Below are positions 1-8,635 of a DNA stretch of 64,000 nt, piece after piece; the first letter of the stretch is position 1, and each line of letters starts with the position of its first letter. Both the position numbers and the translations under genes were made by a program. The stretch is taken from NCBI GenBank assembly GCA_044238605.1, contig JBIICY010000005.1, positions 124,001 to 188,000 on the forward strand, in the 5' to 3' direction. This DNA is from UBA10438 sp044238605. Its GTDB lineage: Bacteria > Bacteroidota > Ignavibacteria > Kapaibacteriales > Kapaibacteriaceae. The notes beneath the pieces are model-generated. The model was not told where the DNA came from. It made no database searches and worked only from the letters and a program-made list of their open reading frames with translations.

Positions 1-647
1 CTAGGGTTCACACAAACAAAGGTTTCGCTTTTGCGGATTCGGCCCTAACTATCAGCGAGACCGATACATCTACTACTCTAACAATTGTAGCAGTTGGTCT
101 TAGTGAGCTAGGTGACCGACATTGCATAGAAGTCAATGGTCAAGTTGATTTAGTTGACTTAGCAGTTCAGTCGGTAGTTGGTATGAAAGTTGATTCCGTT
201 GCTACACTAGCTGGTGTAACCAAACTGTATGTCAGCAGTATAAACTCCACAGCAGCAGTTACACTGATTGCATATTGGACAGGTACAAAAGATCTGACAA
301 GGTTGGTACGGGTTAGTGTAAAGACAACAACTGAGAGTGATTGTGCGTGTGATGTTCCGGCTTTACGAGACACAATAACAATCAGCAAAGAGTATCCTAA
401 TGTAAGTGTTCCATCTTTTGATGAGCACAGTGAAATCATCGAGCCTATGCCTGATGCTATAATGATTCACTGCGATCATGAGGAGATGAAGACCGTACAG
501 TTTTTTGATGTACTTGGTGCACTAGTGTTCCAGGAAGCCATCAGTAACAGAATACAGTACGTATCAACATCAGCTCTGCCCAAGGGTGCTTACCATATTC
601 GGGTAGCCTGCGGACAAAATGTACATGTGACTACGATTTTGAAATGA
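1..647 (+). CDS. T9SS type A sorting domain protein, 5'-truncated by window edge
   Basis: The reading frame is open from the first bases of the window to the TGA at 645-647, so this is the C-terminal part (about 215 residues) of a larger secreted protein. The last 75 or so residues look like a type IX secretion sorting domain: a hydrophobic strand with VQFFDVLG, then a SALPKGAY turn, an IRV strand and a basic end (ILK). Such domains are cleaved or anchored at the outer membrane during T9SS export. The upstream part is beta-rich and I do not recognise a domain in it. An internal ATG at 183 is probably not the true start because the frame is open well before it. Confidence 0.72.
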   Translation, partial: RVHTNKGFAFADSALTISETDTSTTLTIVAVGLSELGDRHCIEVNGQVDLVDLAVQSVVGMKVDSVATLAGVTKLYVSSINSTAAVTLIAYWTGTKDLTRLVRVSVKTTTESDCACDVPALRDTITISKEYPNVSVPSFDEHSEIIEPMPDAIMIHCDHEEMKTVQFFDVLGALVFQEAISNRIQYVSTSALPKGAYHIRVACGQNVHVTTILK

Positions 648-682
648 ACAAACATCTGATCAACTCATCTGAGGAGTGTATT

Positions 683-3600
683 ATGAATCGTCGTTATGCT
701 CTATGGGGCGGCGGTACCGCAATTGGTGCCGTACTCCTCCTTGCAGCATTAATCGGCATCGGTTCGACTGTGCTCATGGCACAGACGAACAAGCCTGAGC
801 TGCCAACGCTCTCGTTAACTGGAGACGGAGCAAGTTGGAAACGGGAAGTTTATCCTGATGGTCGTATCTGGTCATCAAGCCGCGGTCCAAATGGAGACCG
901 TATGCTCCTCGTTCCAGTTTTTATTAAGAACTGCTGGCGTACAACGTCACAGTACGAAGCGTTCCCTATCTATAGCTTCAAGTTCAAGGTGCAGTTCGAT
1001 AGTTCTGCGTTGGAATTTGTTGGTGTAGAAAAGAATGGACCACTCCGTGGTCCACAGATGACGCCAGTAAGCTGCCTTGCGAAGGACTTCAACTTCACAT
1101 CGCACGTAGCACGCGACATCACGTTCCAAAGTGTGATTAACGCTCCTACACAGAACCGTCTGCGTGGCAAGCGCGTACTTGTTACCGGTATGTCTTCAAA
1201 GGCACTCCCACAAACAGGTGACGTAACACAGCCTTGCGATCAGCGTCCATATGTAGAGCTCGTGTATTTGCGCTTCAAGGTTGTTGCTAATCCTGCAACT
1301 GATCCTGTAAGCTCACGTACACCAGTTATTCTCACTAACGACACACTGTTCTACAATGACTTCCAAGTTGGTAAGGAAATTGTGTTCCCTGGTGATGTAG
1401 CTCCAGGTGAATTTGCTGGTCTCGGTGGTGTTGACAATTATTTTCTTGACAACAACGGCCTAGAGCAGAATCGTGATCCACTTCGCCCATCAAAGCCAGG
1501 TATGATTTGGGTAGAAGTTACAGATGCTACTCCACGTCTGTCATTTACAAACGTTGCTAACCCAGCTTTCCGTCTGGTTGACTCTGTTGATCGTTCAAAC
1601 GGTTCACAGTGGTACGTTGTAGATCCAATCACGGTTGATTATCAGACACCATACGAAGATCAAGTTGGTGGAATCGGTACGCGTGATGTTGACGTAATCA
1701 ACGCCAACGCAGGTACACGTGCTTACGACATCATGGTACAGTCTGATTCAAAGTGGTTGAAGTTCAAGTCATTCCTCAAGGGTGGCGGCGGACAAACAGA
1801 ATTGAATCCTTTCCCGAACCCAGTTCGCGAAGGTTACGTACAATACATGGACAAGGCTATCCTTGGTGCTATTGGTGATCCACTTGGAAACCCAACAACT
1901 GGCCAGCGTGACCTTAACCTTCGTATCATTTGCGATCCAAATGAATTGCCAAACGGCGATGAGCAAGAAGTATGCGGTACATATGTGGGTTACCTCACAT
2001 TCAAGTCTAACTCACTTGAAGTTTCAAACATTCGTTTGAAGGTAACGTTCATCTACTTCCGTTCTCCGTATGAGCCAAACGTATTTGATGAAAACGACAA
2101 CTGGAAGCGTAGTCAAGAGTTTCTTGGTCGTGGTATCACACTGCAAGTACGTAACTCCAACGTTCCAAATGAGATGACTTATATCACATTTGGTGTTGGT
2201 AACCGTGCAACAGACAACTGCGATACTCTCTTTGGCGAAACTATCTATACGAACGCGCTCAATTCGTTTGGTGCACGTTTCTACCCAAGAAACGCTGATG
2301 GATCATTCATCTATCAAAACGGTCTTGGCGATCTCTGGGCAGCAACAGCTCAGCGTCCAAAGTCAACTTCACGTGACATCCGTTCGATCTACAGTGACAC
2401 AACACTCGCTTACACATGCCGCTTCGATGCTGGTGGAGACCTTAACTATCCAGTTGTTGTAGCATGGGATACTGACGAATTCTCACCAGGATCTGAGCTT
2501 TTCATCCGTGACACACTTAACGGTTCACGCTTCAATGTAAACATGCGTGCAGGTACTGTTCTTGGTGGTACACGTCAATCTTACACAATCCGTGATGCCG
2601 ACATCAAGGCTTTTGTAATCGAGTACACACTTCCGAAGGTTGCTCGCTTCCCAGTTATCAACAAGGGCTGGAACTTACTGTCAGTACCAGTTAACCCTTC
2701 TTCAAGCTACTGGCGCGATGTGTTCAAGAATGCTTTGAACATCCCTATCCGTTTCGCTCAGAATCTCTATCAGAACAACGAAACAAACCTCGCTCCGGGT
2801 GTAGGTTACTTTGTTAAGTATTCTGATGATGTAGATAAGACAATCGCTGGTTCTCGTATTCGTGCTATCAACGAAAACAGCTTTGCTACACGCCTATATG
2901 ATGGATGGAACACAATCGGTTCACTGTCATATCCAACATCAACACAGAATGTTAGTGTAACAGTGTTTGGCAACTCAGGAACATTCCCTGAAATCGTTGG
3001 TGATATCTATGGATATGTAACAAACCGCGGTTATCAGGCTGTAACTGAAATTGAACCAGGTCTCGGTTACTGGATGAAGGTTAAGGGCTCAGCTTATCTT
3101 AACATCTCAGCTGGTAAGGGAAGCATCAATAGCTCAGTTGTTCGCGAAAACGTTGAAGCAAATGCAACACGTGTAACTGTCAGCGATGCTGAAAACAACA
3201 TGGGTAATGTATTTGTGGCCGCTAAGGGCATCGTAGACAACAAGATGATGTTCGAACTTCCACCAACGCCTCCGAACAACCTCTTCGACGTACGTTTCAC
3301 AAGTCAAACAAGCGTTGAAGATGAAGCTAACCCAACGATCCAGATCCAGGGTGTAACGTTCCCAGTAACGGTAACGATCAACAACCCAAGCCAGAACTAC
3401 ACAATCGTTAATCCGATCTCAGGTGCAGTTCTTGGTACGGCAATCGCTGGCCGCACAAACTCTGTAACAATTACAGATGCACGTACTCCATACATCCGCC
3501 TCATGGGTCAGGAAGCAAACGTTGAAACACTCAACGTTGTAGCTTCACCAAACCCAGTGTCAGCAAATGGTGTTGTGAATGTAACTGTTCCTTCTAACGG

Positions 3601-3784
3601 ACATGTAACGGTAGCCCTTTACGATGCAGTTGGTACGCTTGTATCAACTCTCGTAGATGAAGTAAAGACAACAGGCGTTTACGGTGTTGATTTCAACGCT
3701 GCTAACCTTGCTCAAGGTCGTTACATCATCAAGGCTACAGTTAATGGCGTTACAGCAACAAATGCAGTAACAGTAGTTCGTTAA
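683..3784 (+). CDS. Large secreted T9SS protein with N-terminal cohesin-like domain
   Basis: The protein has about 1033 residues. I place the start at ATG 683, preceded by GAGGAG at 671-676; an upstream ATG at 644 overlaps the previous stop but would put 13 extra residues before the signal peptide. A hydrophobic segment (GAVLLLAALIGIGSTVLMAQ) acts as signal peptide. Residues about 60-210 resemble a cohesin-type beta sandwich (FKFKVQFDSSALEFVGV). The C-terminal 85 residues are a clear T9SS type A sorting domain (ASPNPVSANG, YDAVGTLV, LAQGRYIIKATV). Codon use is more restricted than in neighbouring genes, and a strong terminator follows, which suggests high expression. The role may be structural, adhesive or surface-layer-like, but I cannot assign a specific function. 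Confidence 0.8.
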   Translation: MNRRYALWGGGTAIGAVLLLAALIGIGSTVLMAQTNKPELPTLSLTGDGASWKREVYPDGRIWSSSRGPNGDRMLLVPVFIKNCWRTTSQYEAFPIYSFKFKVQFDSSALEFVGVEKNGPLRGPQMTPVSCLAKDFNFTSHVARDITFQSVINAPTQNRLRGKRVLVTGMSSKALPQTGDVTQPCDQRPYVELVYLRFKVVANPATDPVSSRTPVILTNDTLFYNDFQVGKEIVFPGDVAPGEFAGLGGVDNYFLDNNGLEQNRDPLRPSKPGMIWVEVTDATPRLSFTNVANPAFRLVDSVDRSNGSQWYVVDPITVDYQTPYEDQVGGIGTRDVDVINANAGTRAYDIMVQSDSKWLKFKSFLKGGGGQTELNPFPNPVREGYVQYMDKAILGAIGDPLGNPTTGQRDLNLRIICDPNELPNGDEQEVCGTYVGYLTFKSNSLEVSNIRLKVTFIYFRSPYEPNVFDENDNWKRSQEFLGRGITLQVRNSNVPNEMTYITFGVGNRATDNCDTLFGETIYTNALNSFGARFYPRNADGSFIYQNGLGDLWAATAQRPKSTSRDIRSIYSDTTLAYTCRFDAGGDLNYPVVVAWDTDEFSPGSELFIRDTLNGSRFNVNMRAGTVLGGTRQSYTIRDADIKAFVIEYTLPKVARFPVINKGWNLLSVPVNPSSSYWRDVFKNALNIPIRFAQNLYQNNETNLAPGVGYFVKYSDDVDKTIAGSRIRAINENSFATRLYDGWNTIGSLSYPTSTQNVSVTVFGNSGTFPEIVGDIYGYVTNRGYQAVTEIEPGLGYWMKVKGSAYLNISAGKGSINSSVVRENVEANATRVTVSDAENNMGNVFVAAKGIVDNKMMFELPPTPPNNLFDVRFTSQTSVEDEANPTIQIQGVTFPVTVTINNPSQNYTIVNPISGAVLGTAIAGRTNSVTITDARTPYIRLMGQEANVETLNVVASPNPVSANGVVNVTVPSNGHVTVALYDAVGTLVSTLVDEVKTTGVYGVDFNAANLAQGRYIIKATVNGVTATNAVTVVR

Positions 3785-3806
3785 GAAATAACGTTGATCA
3801 ATAAAG

Positions 3807-3838
3807 AAGGGCAGCAGATTTCTGCTGCCCTTTTTTTC
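3807..3838 (+). terminator. Rho-independent terminator
   Basis: A 12-bp perfect stem (AAGGGCAGCAGA / TCTGCTGCCCTT) has a TT loop and runs into a T tract. It lies 22 bp after the stop of the large T9SS gene and separates it from the next gene. Confidence 0.9.
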
Positions 3839-3858
3839 TTCCCTAAAGGAACGATCCA

Positions 3859-4623
3859 TTGAGACACTATATAGCAATCTTGATGCTGTGCGCTTGTTCG
3901 GCATTTGCCCAACGCGCAGAGATACCAATAGCTGTTACGAACACTATTGCCGATCAGTCAAAGTCTCAGATAATCACAGTTGCAGCACATCCCAAAGCAA
4001 CTGATGATCTCGATACGTTGCTTGGTGAAAAGGAAATACCTTCGCTTCCTCCGCCTGCTGGCGTCTTTATCGTGTACTCTATTCCACCGAGTACTGAGTA
4101 CATGTGGCTTAGTCCATTGGATATTCGCAAGCTAGAGATAGGTAAGCAGCAGCTGGTAGAATACACGATTGGCATGACGTGGAACGCAGGCAAAATAGAT
4201 ATCACCTGGGGACCAATTCCCAACCTGATAGATTCTGCATACATTGTTGATGTGGTTTCTGATTTCCCGAACAACTTCATAAAGGTCAAGCTCGAACCTG
4301 GGAAATCATACTCTACAATCAACACAGCGATAACAAAGCTCAAGGTTCTCGTTTGGTACAATGCAACATCCCTATCAGTCCTAGAAGGTAATCCGAGTCT
4401 CAACGTGTTTCCTACACCCTGTGATGACGAGCTAATTATCGAAGGGGCTGGCATAGGCGCACAATTCGAGGTGGCAGATGTTGCAGGATCCGTAATTTTT
4501 AGCGGTGCTGTAGATCAACAACGTCAAAGCATCTCTACGGCACATCTGTCTGCAGGACTCTACACATTGCGTGTAAGAGAGCAAGACGGATCTCTGACAA
4601 CAAAGAAACTGCTTCGCAGATAA
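3859..4623 (+). CDS. Secreted T9SS type A sorting domain protein
   Basis: The protein has 254 residues. The likely start is TTG at 3859 with AAAGGA at 3845-3850 upstream; the only nearby ATG would cut into the signal peptide. The N-terminus (AILMLCACSAFAQ) is a signal peptide. The middle is not recognised. The C-terminal 70 residues fit a T9SS sorting domain, with LNVFPTPCDDEL, an FEVADVAGSVIF strand, LSAGLYTLRV and the basic end KKLLRR. It follows the large T9SS gene but has its own start after the terminator, so it is probably transcribed separately. Confidence 0.72.
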   Translation: MRHYIAILMLCACSAFAQRAEIPIAVTNTIADQSKSQIITVAAHPKATDDLDTLLGEKEIPSLPPPAGVFIVYSIPPSTEYMWLSPLDIRKLEIGKQQLVEYTIGMTWNAGKIDITWGPIPNLIDSAYIVDVVSDFPNNFIKVKLEPGKSYSTINTAITKLKVLVWYNATSLSVLEGNPSLNVFPTPCDDELIIEGAGIGAQFEVADVAGSVIFSGAVDQQRQSISTAHLSAGLYTLRVREQDGSLTTKKLLRR

Positions 4624-4645
4624 CCATTGATTCAGTTGAACATCT

Positions 4646-5695
4646 ATGAGCGAAGAACGCGAACCGCGGCCAAGGCCGCAGAACCAACAACGTAGAAGAC
4701 CACCACACTGGCGCCCTACAGGACCTCGCCAGGAGCGGACAGAATCATCGCGAGGTATATCCGGTTCTGTATCGGTTGTTATTCCATTGCTGAATGAAGA
4801 AGAGTCTCTCCCTGAACTCTCCAGGCAGCTAGAGTCGGTACTTGAGCGTATAGCTCGTGGACGCTACGAGGTGATCTTCATTGATGATGGTTCTACAGAC
4901 GGATCGTACAACGTTATTAGAGACATCCACACCCGTAACAAACGCTTCAAAGCAATACGTTTCCGCACCAACCATGGAAAGTCCGCTGCGCTTGCTGTTG
5001 GATTTGAAGAGGCAATGGGTGATTATGTGATAACGATGGATGCAGACCTGCAGGATGATCCGAACGAGATTCCTGCATTGATCGCAAAGCTCGATGAAGG
5101 CTACGATCTTGTTTCCGGATGGAAGCGGAAACGGTATGACCCTTGGCACAAAACGCTGCCGTCTAAACTGTTCAATGCCGTTACGTCAAAGATGAGCGGA
5201 TTGAAACTCCACGACTTTAACTGCGGACTCAAAGGGTATCGTGGCGAAGTAGTAAAGACCGTACAGGTCTATGGCGAAATGCACAGATACATACCGGCTT
5301 TGGCCCATTGGGAGGGTTTTCGTGTAACGGAACTTCCCGTGCAGCACAAGGCACGGCAGTTCGGTGTGTCGAAGTTCGGGATGAGTCGCTTTCTGAAGGG
5401 GTACCTTGACCTGCTCACGGTGATGTTTACCACACGGTACATCAAGCGTCCACTACACTTTTTCGGTGCTGTTGGCTCGTTGTTCGCAGTACTCGGATTT
5501 GGTACGGATATGTACCTCGTTGTTGATAAATGGCTCTTTCAAACACCATTTAGTCAGCGTCCTTTCCTGCTCCTGTTCGGCATCGCGATGATCATCGTTG
5601 GCGTGCAGCTAATTTCGATTGGCCTAGTTGGAGAGCTTATTGTTAAGAACAATCTCAGTCAGCAGCGGTTTAGCATTCGCGAGAAACTCACGTAA
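4646..5695 (+). CDS. Family 2 membrane glycosyltransferase (DPM1/GtrB-like)
   Basis: The 349-residue protein starts with an unusual Arg/Pro/Gln-rich tail of about 40 residues, then a GT-A glycosyltransferase 2 domain: VVIPLLNEEESLPEL, IDDGSTDGS, and the metal-binding MDADLQDDP. Two hydrophobic segments near residues 275-335 (FFGAVGSLFAVLGFG and FLLLFGIAMIIVGVQL) match the C-terminal membrane anchors of GtrB/ArnC-like enzymes, which move a sugar from a nucleotide donor to a polyprenyl phosphate. It probably supplies a lipid-linked sugar for surface glycans. The Pro/Arg tail is likely cytoplasmic and is not part of the family core. Confidence 0.85.
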   Translation: MSEEREPRPRPQNQQRRRPPHWRPTGPRQERTESSRGISGSVSVVIPLLNEEESLPELSRQLESVLERIARGRYEVIFIDDGSTDGSYNVIRDIHTRNKRFKAIRFRTNHGKSAALAVGFEEAMGDYVITMDADLQDDPNEIPALIAKLDEGYDLVSGWKRKRYDPWHKTLPSKLFNAVTSKMSGLKLHDFNCGLKGYRGEVVKTVQVYGEMHRYIPALAHWEGFRVTELPVQHKARQFGVSKFGMSRFLKGYLDLLTVMFTTRYIKRPLHFFGAVGSLFAVLGFGTDMYLVVDKWLFQTPFSQRPFLLLFGIAMIIVGVQLISIGLVGELIVKNNLSQQRFSIREKLT

Positions 5696-5732
5696 CCAAA
5701 CGCCCCCTGGCTACTCCTTACCTGTGATTCCT

Positions 5733-6506
5733 ATGAACATCCAACGCCACATACACCATCTAACACTTGTTGCTCTGCTGGTTGTTGCTTCAGCAGCAGC
5801 TACGGCGCAGGTACGTTTTCGGTTAGCATCGGGGTTATCCACCGATTGGATCACGAACGATAATCCGGCAGTGTATGCGCTGACAGGTTCAACCGATACG
5901 TCACAGCCGAATAGACCATACGGCGGTGCTTTTGACGGTGCTCAGGTGGGTTGGGGGATACGGGGCTATGTGGATCTCGACAAGCAAAAGACCTTTCGTA
6001 TCCCTGTTGGTGTAGATGTGTTCTACTACAACGGTGCGCAGAGTGTTGCAGCTACGAACTACAAGTTCCGCGTAGAGCACTCAAATACACTTATCTCGTC
6101 GTTCACAGGTTTCGAATGGTCGTTTGTAGAGTTTCCTCTCGCATTCGCTCGCGCATATGTAGGGGGCGAGGCACGCTTTCTCTATGTAAATGCCAACACG
6201 ATCTCATCTGACGTAACAAACATTATCGACGGTGAAGTGTTTACAACCTCGACGACGTATTCGGGTAAGTCGTCGGCTTTCCGAATGGGTGCTATGGCAC
6301 GACTCGGAATTGAAGGGGAGATCTACTATCCGGTGTTTCTCAACACGAGCGTCGGGTATGGTGTGATGAATCTTCTCGGACGCGATACACGTTCGAGCGC
6401 TCAAGGCGGACGTGGCGAACTGCTTACCCCACGGGCACTCAATGAAGCAGGTGAAGGCGTTTTGACGCACCTAAACTTTGCCTTCATGATCCAAGTGCGA
6501 ATCTAG
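5733..6506 (+). CDS. Predicted secreted outer-membrane beta-barrel protein
   Basis: The 257-residue protein starts at ATG 5733; a longer frame from 5628 overlaps the previous gene and puts non-signal residues before the signal peptide. The N-terminus (LTLVALLVVASAAATAQ) is a signal peptide. The rest alternates polar and hydrophobic residues, with Tyr/Phe-rich strands and a final strand (HLNFAFMIQVRI) typical of outer-membrane barrels. I do not recognise a specific family. It lies between a glycosyltransferase and a small HhH protein on the same strand. Confidence 0.6.
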   Translation: MNIQRHIHHLTLVALLVVASAAATAQVRFRLASGLSTDWITNDNPAVYALTGSTDTSQPNRPYGGAFDGAQVGWGIRGYVDLDKQKTFRIPVGVDVFYYNGAQSVAATNYKFRVEHSNTLISSFTGFEWSFVEFPLAFARAYVGGEARFLYVNANTISSDVTNIIDGEVFTTSTTYSGKSSAFRMGAMARLGIEGEIYYPVFLNTSVGYGVMNLLGRDTRSSAQGGRGELLTPRALNEAGEGVLTHLNFAFMIQVRI

Positions 6507-6524
6507 ACGTAACTCCAAGGAATC

Positions 6525-6746
6525 ATGAGCACTCAGGACGAAACAGACTACAAGCAGTACGATCTTCACGACGAGGTCTGGAAGAATCACGGACTCGCAG
6601 CACCAGCTCGCAAAGCGCTCGTGAATGCCGGTATCTACAATGAAAAGCATCTTCGCATGCACACAGTCGAAGAGCTCAAGGCGCTGCACGGAATTGGTAA
6701 GAAAGCACTCGAACAGCTCGAGGCTATTCTCCATTCATCCGACTAA
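6525..6746 (+). CDS. Small helix-hairpin-helix protein
   Basis: This 73-residue protein is a single helix-hairpin-helix module like the RNA polymerase alpha C-terminal domain and RuvA-type HhH: GLAAPARKALVNAGI, then TVEELKALHGIGKKAL with the GIG hairpin, then a final helix. Such modules bind the DNA backbone non-specifically. It has no other domain. It starts 18 bp after the barrel gene and ends 12 bp before a convergent glycosyltransferase. Small proteins of this type are common in Bacteroidota and Chlorobi relatives, and their function is not settled. Confidence 0.7.
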   Translation: MSTQDETDYKQYDLHDEVWKNHGLAAPARKALVNAGIYNEKHLRMHTVEELKALHGIGKKALEQLEAILHSSD

Positions 6747-6758
6747 CAACCTACAGTC

Positions 6759-7760
6759 TCACTTGTAGAACGTCTTCTCAAATGCCCCCTGCTCGGGCTT
6801 GTTGAAGACGATACGCCAGATAATGCCGCGAATAAACCCCGTGCCGTAGCTTACAAGCTGTACATAGGCAGCTGCTATGCACCGCACACCGAGAAGGGGC
6901 GAGCGGTACTTGATGCTTCCCTCGAGAAACACACCAAGGGTATACAGGCCCGGCACAAGAAGCGTTACCCATCCATGCGGGATTGCGATCGTTGTGTACA
7001 GTGCAATCAGCAGCATCATGGTGAATGCCGACGGAAAGAAGTGCGTAAGCTTCAGCGTGTTTGGGTGACGTAGCGTGATATTGATGCGGGCGATGCCGCT
7101 GTTGTGAACCTGCTTGAAGAACTTCTTGAGGTCTGTGCGACGCTTGTGATACACCCATGCCTCGGGTATCAGCTGTACGTTGTAGCCGCCGTTCATCATG
7201 CGAATCGAAAACTCAACGTCCTCCCCAAAACGCATCTTCGAGAATCCGTCTGTTTCGTTGAAGATCTCTCGAGAAATTCCCATGTTGAATGAGCGCGGAT
7301 GAAACGCGCCCCCTATCCGAACCTTGCCTCCACGGATGCCACCAGTTGTTAGTAGCGACGTCATGGCATAGCTGATCGCCTTCTGTGTTGGGGTAAACGA
7401 CGTGTGCTCTCTGTCGGGTCCGCCAAATGCATCCAGCTTCTTTGCGCTCACAGCATCATCGATAGACTGCATGTAGTGAGGGGGCACCGTGCAGTCCGAA
7501 TCAATGAACATGAAGTAGTCCCCGGATGCTCTACGGCAGCCGTAGTTACGAGACGGACCAGGACCAGAGTTGTCTTTTACGAAGTACGAGATCTGCAGCT
7601 TACCGTTGTAGCCACTGCATACGTCTTTGGATGGAATACTCGATCCATCCTCAACAATGACCACTTCAAAGTCGGTATATGTCTGCGTTGTAAGGCTCTC
7701 TAAGAGCTCCCGTAGCTCGTCTGGACGGTTGTAAACCGCAACAATGATGGAGTACTTCAT
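6759..7760 (-). CDS. Family 2 glycosyltransferase
   Basis: The protein has 333 residues and begins MKYSIIVAVYNRPDELRELL. It has the GT-A signature VVIVEDGSS (residues about 34-42), the FIDSDC motif that supplies the DXD metal site, and FGEDVEFSIRM (acceptor/base region). The C-terminal part has two or three hydrophobic segments (FTMMLLIALYTTIAIPHGW, VTLLVPGLYTLGVFL), so it is probably membrane-attached. It probably builds cell-surface polysaccharide. It is convergent with the HhH gene and divergent from the methyltransferase gene, 26 bp away. The donor sugar cannot be read from the sequence. Confidence 0.82.
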   Translation of the reverse strand: MKYSIIVAVYNRPDELRELLESLTTQTYTDFEVVIVEDGSSIPSKDVCSGYNGKLQISYFVKDNSGPGPSRNYGCRRASGDYFMFIDSDCTVPPHYMQSIDDAVSAKKLDAFGGPDREHTSFTPTQKAISYAMTSLLTTGGIRGGKVRIGGAFHPRSFNMGISREIFNETDGFSKMRFGEDVEFSIRMMNGGYNVQLIPEAWVYHKRRTDLKKFFKQVHNSGIARINITLRHPNTLKLTHFFPSAFTMMLLIALYTTIAIPHGWVTLLVPGLYTLGVFLEGSIKYRSPLLGVRCIAAAYVQLVSYGTGFIRGIIWRIVFNKPEQGAFEKTFYK

Positions 7761-7786
7761 GGGTAGGGCACAAAGATACGCGTGAT

Positions 7787-8635
7787 ATGCGTGCTATTTT
7801 TGGACAGATGACAACACCAGCTCTAGATCCCGTTGTACGATCGGAACAGATGGATCTGCTTCCGCGCACAAAACGTAACATCCGCATGCAGTACCGGCTT
7901 GCGCAGCATACGCTTCTTCCATGGCTCGAGCGCCTAAGGGTGCTTCCATCAGAGGCGGCGGTCTGCGAAATCGGTTGCGCCGAAGGCGGCGTCCTTGCTG
8001 CATTTGCAGATCACGGTGCTTCGTATTCACTTGGCACAGATATTCAGGAACCTCTTCTGCGACTCGTGAGCACACCTGTGTGGAAGCAGCTTGGATACGA
8101 GATCACGTTTACGCAGCACGATGTGATCTATGATGATATTCCTCAGGAGTGGCAGCATCGGTTCGATGTGGTGCTGTTGCGTGATGTGATTGAGCATCTC
8201 GATGATCCAGGTATTGCACTCAAGAACATCGCACGTATCATGAAGCCCGGTGGGGTTGTTGTGGTTACGTTTCCGCCGTATACGTCTGCATTTGGCGGAC
8301 ACCAACAACTGCTTGGTACCAAGCTAGGTGCGCTACCCTTTGTGCATTTACTCCCCTGGAGCATCTTCGGGGCCATGGTTCGCCAGGGCGACCCCGTAAA
8401 TCAGGAAGAGGTAGAGCGTCTGCACAAGATTCGCTGCTCAGCACAAGGAGTGATCAACGCATCTGTTGCAGCAGGCATGAAGGTACTTGATCAGCGCTAC
8501 TTTGGTCTGCGTCCGGTGTTTCGCTGGAAATACGAACGTGCCATTCCCAGCTTTGAGATAGGCCCCCTTGCTCATCTTCCAGGTATGAAGTCCATTGCCA
8601 TGGAGGCAGCCTTTGTGCTGCAGCTGCCACAATGA
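7787..8635 (+). CDS. SAM-dependent class I methyltransferase
   Basis: The protein is up to 282 residues long. A Rossmann methyltransferase core is visible: motif I is VCEIGCAEGGVLAAFA, the acidic loop is GTDIQEPLL, and motif IV is FDVVLLRDVIEHLDDP, followed by IARIMKPGGVVVVTFPP. This pattern (E/DIGCGxG and DVIEHLxxP) is typical of Methyltransf_11/23 enzymes in surface-polysaccharide clusters. The start could also be ATG 7808, which removes seven residues; neither has a convincing ribosome site. The stop overlaps the start of the next glycosyltransferase by ATGA, so the two are probably co-translated and act in the same glycan pathway. Confidence 0.8.
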   Translation: MRAIFGQMTTPALDPVVRSEQMDLLPRTKRNIRMQYRLAQHTLLPWLERLRVLPSEAAVCEIGCAEGGVLAAFADHGASYSLGTDIQEPLLRLVSTPVWKQLGYEITFTQHDVIYDDIPQEWQHRFDVVLLRDVIEHLDDPGIALKNIARIMKPGGVVVVTFPPYTSAFGGHQQLLGTKLGALPFVHLLPWSIFGAMVRQGDPVNQEEVERLHKIRCSAQGVINASVAAGMKVLDQRYFGLRPVFRWKYERAIPSFEIGPLAHLPGMKSIAMEAAFVLQLPQ

